Shown in pieces: positions 6,901 to 13,646 of a stretch of DNA of 31,560 bases (positions are counted from its first letter, which is position 1; every line of letters starts with the position of its first letter). A program made the position numbers and the translations under genes. A model generated the notes under the pieces. It made no database searches, was not told the DNA's origin, and saw only the letters and a list, made by a program, of their open reading frames with translations. The DNA is from JBMYTN01 sp049604415 (GTDB lineage: Bacteria > Pseudomonadota > Alphaproteobacteria > Rhodospirillales > Rhodospirillaceae), in assembly GCA_049604415.1 (NCBI GenBank), contig JBMYTN010000048.1:1-31560 (forward strand), given 5' to 3'.

Positions 6901-9254
6901 TCCATGGAGATGGAACTGGTCGGCTGGTCCTCCAGGATGTTGCCCGCGATGGTGTTGAAATAAGTCGACACTGGAACAATCGTTATGACTTAGCTCTCAG
7001 GATTCTAGAGACTGACGAGATAATCATTATCAATCAGTTTTTCTCGAATTGGAACAACGGTATCGACTCCTTGGTCTTTAATGACGGCTCGACCATGGGT
7101 CGTGATACCCTAAAAGAAGCAGCATGGTATCGGGGCGGCCCTGGTACAGACCTGCTATCAGGCAGTGCTTCAGCGGACACTTTCCTTGGAAATGCGGGAG
7201 ACGATCAACTCAATGGCGCCGGTGGGACGGATCGCTTTCTTTGGTCGGTTGGGAACGGCAATGATGTCATAAGAGGAGACGGATCCGGCCAATTGGTACT
7301 GCAGGATGTTCGACCCGATGGTGTCCAAATTGGTCGAAGCATAAAAGATCGAAATGATTTAGCGATCACCGTCCTGGAAACCGGCGAAACCGTCATCATC
7401 AAAAATTTTATGAGGACGGGGCAGAACGGCATCGACAGTGTCCTATTCAGTGACGGGACAACGATGGGGCGGACAGTTTTGGAAAAGGCCGCTTGGTATC
7501 GTGGCGGCCCCGCTTCTGACGCTTTGTTTGGCACATCAGAAGCTGAAACCTTTATTGGTGGTGCTCTTGACGATCAGCTCTTCGGTGGCGGTGGCGCAGA
7601 TACCTTCCTGTGGTCACGCGGAGATGGCAATGACACCATTATCAGCAATGGCCAAGGCGCACTGATTCTCCAGGACGTCACCAAAGACGGGGTGGAAATC
7701 GGGCGCAGTTTGACAAATAGCCGGGACCTAACAGTCACCATTTTGGAGACTGGTGAGATCCTTTTTATCAGACATTTTGGCTTTGGCCCGAACCATGGGA
7801 TCGACCGTCTTGTGTTCAGTGACGGCACCATGATGGACCGAGCTTCTTTAGCACAGAACGCTTGGTACCGTGGTAGCGCGTCTGCAGATTCCCTTTTTGG
7901 TAATGCTGATGCCGAGACCTTCCTAGCTGGCACCGGAAACGACCGTATTCATAGTGGCGACGGAGCGGATACTTTCATCTGGTCACCAGGAGATGGCAAC
8001 GACACCATCTATAATGCGGGCTCCGGAAGGCTCGTCCTGCATAAAGTATTGGCCGATGAAGTAGCGATCACGCCTAGCCCAATCAACAGCCGAGACTTAA
8101 AGATTACCGTTTTAGAAACCGGCGAAACCATCCTGGTAAAAAACTTCAATTATGGGTCTAACCTCGGCATCGACAGCCTGGTGTTTGGCGATGGCACCAT
8201 GCTGGATCGGACCGGGCTGGTTGCCGCCATGGCCCAGAGTGCACAGGCTAAGCCAACCGTCAACACCGACCGTCCCATTGCGCAAGGCCCGCCCAGCTAT
8301 ATCGATGTCGAGTACAACGACGAAACCGTGCCCAGCGCGCCGGACTTGATTGACTGGGATTTATGGCCTGATCCAATCCCCTCGCCCAATTGGACAGACT
8401 TGTTGTTCCTGGGGACCGACACCCTGACGACGGACCAGTTCCCACCCCCGGCAAACGCGACAGAGAAGCTAGGCATTGCCCAACAGATGATGGCGCAAAA
8501 TGCCCTCAACATGTCTGACGCGGAAAAAGTCCTGAAGTTCTATGACATTACTGAAACGGACTACGCCATAACCGGGGATACATCCATACGGGAATCGGGA
8601 CAGTATTCGTTGCAAAAGCAACCGGACGGCTTCTGGGGGGTGTTCGACGGCATCAGCTTTGCTGAAGGGGCGACCGAGGCGTCTGCCATTACCTTTGGCG
8701 ACTACACCTATTATCTGACCGATGAGGCCTTAAAAGAAAACGGCTTCAACCCGGGCCAGCTGAAAGACTATGACGGCAACGCATTGGGAGCCGAAGGCGA
8801 CTGGCAACTGGCGGGCATCGCCGATGTAGATGGAGACGGGACGCAACAATATTTGCTGACCAACCCGACTTTGGGCCGCTGGGCCTCAGTCAACGGTGAT
8901 ATGAACACCGAAGATCATGGCGTTGGTGGTGCAACCCGGGTGGTCGGCATTTATATCGACCCCTTGGTGGAGTCCGGAGAAGTGGAGCAAGGCAGTGCCT
9001 TTGACAGCCAAACCCGGTTCGCAAACGACCTGAAAACCTCCAACCTCTATGTGCTGGGCAACATTGATGGCAATGGAGATGGCTACCAGGATGTGTTCTT
9101 CCGCACCACGGATGGCACCGCCTATCTGCGCGCTGTCATGCATCAAGATGGCAACATCCAATACGCCAATTATATGAATTGGACTCAGCTTGAAGACTGG
9201 ATGGAGACAAACGGCGTCCAGCACTCCTTTTACAGTGATTGGGATCTGCTATAG
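3927..9254 (+). CDS. Large RTX-like repeat protein, probable type I secretion substrate
   Basis: A protein of 1775 residues from the ATG at 3927, which has GGAG 6 nt upstream; a TTG 12 bp earlier lies in that ribosome-binding site and was rejected. Residues 1-190 are helical and charged, with no Sec signal peptide. Residues 212-300 hold EF-hand-like loops (DIDADG, DWNGNGVIDD, DNNKDGHID, DINQDGVSD) in the arrangement common in RTX proteins. From residue 638 to about 1437 seven units combine an HCBP-related beta domain (LVLQDV, ETGETI, DGTxMDR) with a short Gly/Asp RTX turn (GGGGDDTIHGG). The C-terminal 275 residues carry FG-GAP-like DVDGDG and NIDGNGDG loops and end in SDWDLL, similar to C-terminal type I secretion signals. 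No catalytic domain is evident. Secretion and Ca2+ binding are family inferences; adhesin or surface-layer roles are possible. No ABC exporter, membrane fusion protein or TolC gene is nearby. Base composition is clearly lower in GC than its neighbours, most strongly in the first 500 bp. Confidence 0.85.
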   Translation: MPSKILDDLVSATKALIKDIVADEVSDESNGAINDKSAEIVVDAASDTIDNIARTSPDSRQKTDLLGKKIQIAEIAQETQEFYERDDLDTIQKNVLSTINILNKFFPFSGDATVIAEKAIELRNKRVGELEKIMSEYPEHFMRVPDHLKEIKKLPASTDTTPTTEFDGADARASHPTRVKLPENLPGSPLIADREGDGISVSFLETSNTWFDIDADGFRELLAWPDGLDDWILVLDWNGNGVIDDSTEWFGGLETDGFAELANLDNNKDGHIDLADAQFADLLFWADINQDGVSDPGELTPVQNEVLYIDLNASLINEINNGNPVTHRSAVQWLDGTTTNIDDIWFRFDQWDSRSKDESIDGISDDVLVLPELIGRGDMASLWQAMSENSDLKQSALSLLESLENGDIDGYLNQFDFFLLQWAGVDTKDMVTPTTVNTPEMLSFLRAFSGRDYDAWTGNLGVNATALVEKNFDDISGSLAARFAFQAPISSFLMSEDSETFAFNHPLSVLMSIFDYNPQTDMLSLRENNSTLSFEALIQDNVLTLSQAFNLLRLFAPDVAAQDTDLSELSGGTHVAIVHAGLSHGHYYDLDQGTDRVPGGPNADIFQGGGGDDTLLGQGGKDVFIWSKGHGNDVIHDDGTGQLILTDVLADGVEIARSQNNSSDVVIKILETSETILLENLLTSQSHGIQSLVFRDGTSMERAAIEEAAWFRGSSKTEYFWGYAADEIFIGGGGDDTIHGGCGKDVFLWSLYHGNDVIRDDGSGHLVLQDVSSEQVVFGRAEAAANDLTIGVTETNETILIKNFFWNETQGIDRLTFKDGSSLDRNGIISAVQNAEATAPPPHEISSISLNSSGQDQFSWTKGSGDYLISGQGSGRVFLRDVAPEGVVFGRSFNYRNNLEITVTETGETLTVKQFFNNWNNGIQSITFGDGTSMDRTALENASWYRGGYGQEIISGSGTAETFLGSGGGDRIYGGGGEDTFLWSKRDGNDIIHGDGTGRLVLQDVARDGVEISRHWNNRYDLALRILETDEIIIINQFFSNWNNGIDSLVFNDGSTMGRDTLKEAAWYRGGPGTDLLSGSASADTFLGNAGDDQLNGAGGTDRFLWSVGNGNDVIRGDGSGQLVLQDVRPDGVQIGRSIKDRNDLAITVLETGETVIIKNFMRTGQNGIDSVLFSDGTTMGRTVLEKAAWYRGGPASDALFGTSEAETFIGGALDDQLFGGGGADTFLWSRGDGNDTIISNGQGALILQDVTKDGVEIGRSLTNSRDLTVTILETGEILFIRHFGFGPNHGIDRLVFSDGTMMDRASLAQNAWYRGSASADSLFGNADAETFLAGTGNDRIHSGDGADTFIWSPGDGNDTIYNAGSGRLVLHKVLADEVAITPSPINSRDLKITVLETGETILVKNFNYGSNLGIDSLVFGDGTMLDRTGLVAAMAQSAQAKPTVNTDRPIAQGPPSYIDVEYNDETVPSAPDLIDWDLWPDPIPSPNWTDLLFLGTDTLTTDQFPPPANATEKLGIAQQMMAQNALNMSDAEKVLKFYDITETDYAITGDTSIRESGQYSLQKQPDGFWGVFDGISFAEGATEASAITFGDYTYYLTDEALKENGFNPGQLKDYDGNALGAEGDWQLAGIADVDGDGTQQYLLTNPTLGRWASVNGDMNTEDHGVGGATRVVGIYIDPLVESGEVEQGSAFDSQTRFANDLKTSNLYVLGNIDGNGDGYQDVFFRTTDGTAYLRAVMHQDGNIQYANYMNWTQLEDWMETNGVQHSFYSDWDLL
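5838..8238 (+). repeat. Seven tandem 123-codon repeats in the RTX-like gene
   Basis: Equivalent Gly-turn codons (DGTG, DGSG, GQGSG, DGTG, DGSG, NGQG, AGSG) fall at 5838, 6207, 6540, 6909, 7278, 7647 and 8016. Five of the six intervals are exactly 369 bp. The second-to-third interval is 333 bp, because unit 2 has lost its WYRG/GGGGDD stretch and gained a Pro-rich linker (EATAPPPHE). The repeats are diverged in sequence but almost fixed in length. Confidence 0.9.
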
Positions 9255-9255
9255 A

Positions 9256-9355
9256 GCGTTTCGGCCCGACCGCAATACGGAACGCGGAGCAAATACCTAC
9301 CGCGCGCCAGAGCATTTTCAGCCGAGGTGGATCCGGTTCAGCGGTTCGAAAATGC
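9256..9355. repeat. Alphaproteobacterial-type intergenic palindromic repeat
   Basis: Perfect 8-bp arms GCATTTTC (9312-9319) and GAAAATGC (9348-9355) flank a core with GTGGATCCGGTTC. This layout (AGAGCATTTTC, then a GTGGATCCGGTT-like core, then GAAAATGC, then CAAACCAAAAGA) resembles the short palindromic elements scattered through alphaproteobacterial genomes. A further imperfect pair, GCGTT (9256-9260) and AACGC (9281-9285), precedes it. The family match is from memory of the motif and is not a database result. Confidence 0.5.
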
Positions 9356-9376
9356 CACAAACCAAAAGACGAGGAC

Positions 9377-9410
9377 CAATCGGGCGGCCTTGCTCGTGGC
9401 CGTCTGATTG
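9377..9410 (+). terminator. Hairpin downstream of the RTX-like gene, possible terminator
   Basis: Arms 9377-9389 and 9398-9410 pair over 13 bp with two mismatched or wobble positions and an 8-nt loop. There is no U tract after it, so it may be an mRNA 3' end stabiliser or part of the repeat element and not an intrinsic terminator. Confidence 0.3.
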
Positions 9411-9642
9411 ACCTCATTCCTGCTCGAAATAATTTTAAAAACGCTCGCTCGGACGAGAAGACACCCAAAGCGTCCGCTTGCCGCCGCGCGGGTTTGGGAT
9501 TTGGGTATTGCACCTGAAACGGATCTGTTAGACTCAGGCCTATAGTAAAGGGGCTGTCCCTATAGTCGGACGGATACAAACAGATCAGGATGCCAAATAA
9601 GAGCCCAGGCGGCCGCGCCCGACCATGGGTCGAGAGGGAAGC

Positions 9643-10854
9643 ATGTTCCGCATCGCCACCGCCTCCACCGTTCTGGAAGATCCGAAACGCGCCGTCGATG
9701 CCCTGGTCGACGCCCTGAAGCGCCAAGAGCTTCTCAGCCCGACCTATTTGATGGTGCATCTGAACGCGGCCTATGATGGCGAGAGGGTCATGGCCCAGCT
9801 TCAGGCCCGCCTGCCATCGACGCAGCTGCATGTTTCCACCTCCTGCATGGGGGCGATGAGCGATGCCGGTCCAGCCATCGCCGCAAGCGCTGGCATGGCC
9901 GCCTTTGGCTTAAGCGACAGCGCCGGACGCTATGGCACCGGCTTTGCCGATTATGGCGGGCGCGGGGCCGGAGCCGCTGCCGAGGCCGCCCTGGACCAAG
10001 CCTTGCTGGCCGCCGGAATGGAAGGCGAAATGCCAAATTTGGTCTGGATCAGCGGCTCGCCGGGCCAGGAAGAGGCCGCCATCGCCGCCCTGGAAGACGT
10101 CCTCGGCCCCTCGGTGCCGATCATTGGCGGGTCCAGCGCGGACAATGATCTGAGCGGGCTGTGGTACCAAGGCACCCAACAGGGGCTGTCAACGCCGGAC
10201 CATCCCGGGGTGGTGATCAGCGTGCTCGCACCCTCGGTCCCCGTCGGCACCGCATTCCTCAGCGGCCATGCGCCGACGGAAAAACAAGCCGTGGTGACCA
10301 AATGCCAGGACCGCACCATCCTGGAGCTGGATGGCAAACCGGCCCGGCAGGTCTATCAGGACTGGGTCGATCCCAACCTAGCCGACCTGGCCGCCGACCG
10401 CGACGCCTTCGTGCTGAACCGCACCACCTTGAGCCCGCTGGGCCGTCGGATCGGCGCGATCCAGGGGGCCAATGTTTATTTGCTCTCCCACCCCGAGAGC
10501 CTGACCGCCGAGGGCGGCATCACCCTGTTCACCGACATCCAGCCGAACGAAACGGTGACCCTGATGGAGGGCTCCATCGAGGCCCTGGTGCAGCGCGCCG
10601 CCCGGGTCACCGATGCCTCAATCCGCCTCAACGAACTGGATGGGGATCGTATCTCCGGGGCGATCATCGTTTATTGTGCGGGCTGCATGCTGACGGTGCA
10701 GGACCGGATGCGCGATGTCTGCAGCGGCATTGGCGAGATCCTGGCCGACCGGCCCTTTATCGGCACCTTCACCTATGGCGAGCAAGGCCGGGTTCTGGGC
10801 GAGGCCAACCGCCATGGCAATCTGATGATCTCCGCCGTCGTGTTTGGGGGGTAG
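9643..10854 (+). CDS. FIST domain sensor protein
   Basis: A soluble protein of 403 residues with FIST_N followed by FIST_C, the sensory module predicted to bind small ligands such as amino acids. Family marks are PIIGGSSADNDL in the N-terminal half, the GCMLTVQDRMRDV stretch, and PFIGTFTYGEQG followed by HGNLMISAVVFG at the end. The ATG at 9643 is preferred because GAGAGGGAA lies just before it; an ATG at 9625 has no such site. There is no signal peptide or membrane segment and no output domain, so it must signal through a partner. The histidine kinase starts 9 bp after its stop codon, so the two are surely co-transcribed. Its likely role is a cytoplasmic ligand sensor for that kinase; the ligand is unknown. 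Confidence 0.9.
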   Translation: MFRIATASTVLEDPKRAVDALVDALKRQELLSPTYLMVHLNAAYDGERVMAQLQARLPSTQLHVSTSCMGAMSDAGPAIAASAGMAAFGLSDSAGRYGTGFADYGGRGAGAAAEAALDQALLAAGMEGEMPNLVWISGSPGQEEAAIAALEDVLGPSVPIIGGSSADNDLSGLWYQGTQQGLSTPDHPGVVISVLAPSVPVGTAFLSGHAPTEKQAVVTKCQDRTILELDGKPARQVYQDWVDPNLADLAADRDAFVLNRTTLSPLGRRIGAIQGANVYLLSHPESLTAEGGITLFTDIQPNETVTLMEGSIEALVQRAARVTDASIRLNELDGDRISGAIIVYCAGCMLTVQDRMRDVCSGIGEILADRPFIGTFTYGEQGRVLGEANRHGNLMISAVVFGG

Positions 10855-10863
10855 GTCAAATCT

Positions 10864-12342
10864 ATGGTCGATAACGCCAATTTGCGCGATGCCCTGATCG
10901 AGTTGGAGAACCTGCGCACCCGGGATGCGCGGCTGCGGCTGGAAAGCGAAACCCTGCAAAAATCCCTGGAGCTGCTGGCCCAACACAAGCCGAGCCGCAG
11001 CACGATCCAGGAGGTGTTTGCGGGCATCGCCATCATCACCGAAAGCAAAATGGGTCTGCTAGCGGAGCGGCGGCAAAGCGGGCTGGAGCTGGTCAGCCGC
11101 TATGGGGCCGGGTTTCCAGGCCCGATCGCCGAAGCCTCGGAACTGTTCCAAAACTGGGGTGGCGAGGAGCATCGCAATTTCTTCGACCTGCACCGGGTCA
11201 CCGTCTGGCCGGAAAGCTGGCGGCGGGCCATGGGCGACATCCGCTCCGCCCTGTTTGGCAGCTTTTCCTCCGACGAGGCGAATTGGTATGTGCTGCTGCT
11301 CAAGCCCGGCCGGGCGGGCTATGACAATACGACCCTGGAGCTGTTCAAACGCCATTTGGCGGTATTGAAGCAGGCCATCGCCCAATTCTCCTCCGCCGAA
11401 CGTCAGGCGGAGATGGAGCGCGACCTGCGGGAAGCGCAAAAGCTGGAAGCCGTCGGCCAGCTGGCGGGCGGCATCGCCCATGAGATCAACACCCCGGCGC
11501 AATATATCGGCGATAATTTGCGCTTCCTGTCCGAATCCCAGCAGGATCTAATCACCTTGCTCGACCAGGCCCTGACCCTGGTGGCTAGCCTGCCCGCTTT
11601 GCCGGATCTGGCCGAGCCGATCTCCGCCCTCAACGCCCTGGTCGAAGATCTGGATCTGGCCTATTTGCGCGACGAGGTGCCCGACGCAACCCGGCAGTCC
11701 CAGGAAGGCATCGCCCAGATCTCGCGCATTGTGCTGGCGATGAAGGAGTTCTCCCATCCCGGCTCCTTGGACCGGTCCTATGCGGATCTCAATCGCGGCC
11801 TGGAGAACACCGTGACCATCAGCCGCAATGAGTGGAAACATGTGGCCGAGGTGAAACTGGATTTGGAGGACGGCCTGCCGACCATTCCCTGCCGGATTGG
11901 CGAGCTGAACCAAGCCTTCCTCAATCTGGTGGTCAATGCCGCCCATGCCATTGCCGACAAACAGCGCCGCCCGGGCGCTCAGCCCAATGCGGAGCTGGGC
12001 AAAATCACCATCCGCTCCGCACGCCAGGGCGACATGGCGGTGATCCAGATCCAAGACACCGGCAGCGGCATTCCGGAGCGGATCCGCAATCGGATCTTTG
12101 AGCCGTTTTTTACCACCAAGGAGGTCGGTCAGGGCACCGGCCAGGGCCTGTCCATCACCCGGGACATTATTGTCAAAAAACATGGCGGGGCGATCAGCTT
12201 CACCAGCGAGGTCGGCAAAGGCAGCGTCTTTACGGTGCAGCTGCCGCTCGCGCCGCCCGGAGAACCGACACCGCCCGAACCCACCCCGCCCGATCCGACA
12301 CCAAACGCGCCAACAGCAAACACGCCGGAGGCGGGATCGTGA
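10864..12342 (+). CDS. Cytosolic sensor histidine kinase
   Basis: A protein of 492 residues without membrane segments. Residues 1-40 form a coiled coil, residues about 48-175 look like a GAF-type domain, and a short helix leads to the H box LAGGIAHEINTPAQYIGDN with phospho-acceptor His206. The ATPase domain has the N box (NQAFLNLVVNAAHAI, about 349-363), G1 (QDTGSGIP), F box (IFEPFFTTK) and G2 (GQGTGQGLS). HEINTPAQYIGDN marks a subfamily distinct from the usual HELRTPL type. The last 30 residues are a Pro/Thr-rich tail with PTPPEPTPPDPTP repeats. It starts with ATG behind GGGGGGTAGG, 9 bp after the FIST gene, and overlaps the next gene by 4 bp. It presumably takes its input from the FIST protein and phosphorylates one or both receivers downstream. 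Confidence 0.93.
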   Translation: MVDNANLRDALIELENLRTRDARLRLESETLQKSLELLAQHKPSRSTIQEVFAGIAIITESKMGLLAERRQSGLELVSRYGAGFPGPIAEASELFQNWGGEEHRNFFDLHRVTVWPESWRRAMGDIRSALFGSFSSDEANWYVLLLKPGRAGYDNTTLELFKRHLAVLKQAIAQFSSAERQAEMERDLREAQKLEAVGQLAGGIAHEINTPAQYIGDNLRFLSESQQDLITLLDQALTLVASLPALPDLAEPISALNALVEDLDLAYLRDEVPDATRQSQEGIAQISRIVLAMKEFSHPGSLDRSYADLNRGLENTVTISRNEWKHVAEVKLDLEDGLPTIPCRIGELNQAFLNLVVNAAHAIADKQRRPGAQPNAELGKITIRSARQGDMAVIQIQDTGSGIPERIRNRIFEPFFTTKEVGQGTGQGLSITRDIIVKKHGGAISFTSEVGKGSVFTVQLPLAPPGEPTPPEPTPPDPTPNAPTANTPEAGS

Positions 12343-13646
12343 GAAGCCAGATCCTGTTCCTGGATGATGATCACAAAATCCTCGACGGCCTGCGCCGCAG
12401 CCTGAGACGGCGGCGCGGGGTGTGGGACCTGCTGTTCTTTGACAAGGCCGCCGAGGCCCTGGCCCATATCCGCGACCATGCGGTCGATGTGGTGGTCTCG
12501 GACATGCGCCTGCCGGGCCATGACGGCGCGGCGGTGTTGGAGGAGGTCCGCCGCCGTCGCCCGGAGGCCGCTCGGATCATCTTGTCGGGCTATGCGGAAG
12601 ATGATGCGGTGCTGCGCACGGTCGGTCCGGCGCATCAATATTTGGCCAAGCCCTGCGAGCCTGCGGTGCTGGATGCGGTGATTGAGCGTGCCCTCAGTTT
12701 GCGCCGCTTCCTGGGCACCAAAGAACTACAAGGTCTGGCCTCGGGCCTGCAAGCCCTGCCCTCGCCGCCCGATGTCTATACCCGGCTGCTGGCCCAGCTG
12801 GACAATCCGCGCAGCGCCGGGCGGGATTTTGCCGCGATCATTGCCGAGGACCCGGCCCTGACTGCCCAGACCTTGAAAGTCACCAACACCGCCTATTTTG
12901 CCCTGCCGCAACAGGTCGACAATCTGCAGCATGCGGTGGCCTTGCTGGGCGTGGAGACCTTGCGCGCCCTGGCCATGGTCAATGGCTATTTCCACTGCTT
13001 TGATGGGCCTCCAAGCCAGCTGCGTCGGGTCGAAACCCTGCGCGATCACTCCTTGGCCATCGGGCTCGGGGCCCATGCCATCGCCACCGCCGAGGCGACC
13101 CGCAACGCCAAAACAAACGGCACCGCCAATGCGGTGGCCGAATGCGCCCGCTGTGCTGGGGTGCTGTCACAGATCGGGTCTCTGGCGATGATGGTGGTCT
13201 GGCCGGAGCGGTTCGCCGAAGCGCTGGCCATGGTCGAGCAGGGCGATGCGCCGAACCGGGTCGCGGCGGAACGGGCGATCTATGGGGCGGCCCATCCGGA
13301 GATCGGCGGCTATATGCTGGGGCTGTGGGGCTTTACCGATCCGGTGGTCGAGGCCGTGGCCTATCACCATGAACCGGCCCAGTCCGGTCGCTCGCAGGTC
13401 ACCAATGCCCCGCTCTTGCCGGTGCATGTGGCCCAAAGCCTGATGCGCCAGGACTGCGCCTTGCCCTCCGAAGCGGCCCTGAAAGCGGGCGCGGTTCCGC
13501 CGCCGGAGCGCACCCCGGGCCTGGACCGGGAGTGGCTGGCCGCGCTGGGGCTGGAGCCGCGCCTGCCCGCCTGGTGCGAAGCGGTGGAGCCCCTAAAAGC
13601 CGCCCTGGCCGGGCCAAACGGTTTTGGGGCGGGGGCGACCAGATGA
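12339..13646 (+). CDS. Response regulator with HDOD output domain
   Basis: A protein of 435 residues. The receiver (1-125) is complete: acidic pocket DDD at 9-11, phospho-acceptor Asp55 in VVVSDMRLPG, and Lys104 in YLAKPCEP. An HDOD domain (about 138-340) follows with LPSPPDVYTRLLAQL, a central region with AAHPEIGGYMLGLWG, and VEAVAYHHEP. HDOD domains are HD-superfamily relatives without the full metal site and act in signalling as binding modules. The C-terminal tail is variable. The start is GTG at 12339, inside the GTGA overlap with the kinase stop codon, which indicates translational coupling. The next gene overlaps by 4 bp (ATGA). Confidence 0.92.
   Translation: MRSQILFLDDDHKILDGLRRSLRRRRGVWDLLFFDKAAEALAHIRDHAVDVVVSDMRLPGHDGAAVLEEVRRRRPEAARIILSGYAEDDAVLRTVGPAHQYLAKPCEPAVLDAVIERALSLRRFLGTKELQGLASGLQALPSPPDVYTRLLAQLDNPRSAGRDFAAIIAEDPALTAQTLKVTNTAYFALPQQVDNLQHAVALLGVETLRALAMVNGYFHCFDGPPSQLRRVETLRDHSLAIGLGAHAIATAEATRNAKTNGTANAVAECARCAGVLSQIGSLAMMVVWPERFAEALAMVEQGDAPNRVAAERAIYGAAHPEIGGYMLGLWGFTDPVVEAVAYHHEPAQSGRSQVTNAPLLPVHVAQSLMRQDCALPSEAALKAGAVPPPERTPGLDREWLAALGLEPRLPAWCEAVEPLKAALAGPNGFGAGATR

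Larger units (their letters stand above)
9255..9642. other. Intergenic region between the RTX-like gene and the FIST operon
   Basis: No gene is seen in these 388 bp. They hold the palindromic repeat (9256-9355), a long hairpin (9377-9410), and two copies of CCTATAGT at 9539 and 9558 near the expected promoter of the FIST operon, for which I cannot pick a convincing -35. Confidence 0.55.

Noticed and set aside
5838..8238. Assembly or recombination artefact in the RTX repeats
   Set aside because: The units are strongly diverged at DNA level and the frame stays open throughout, so the repeats are old and real.
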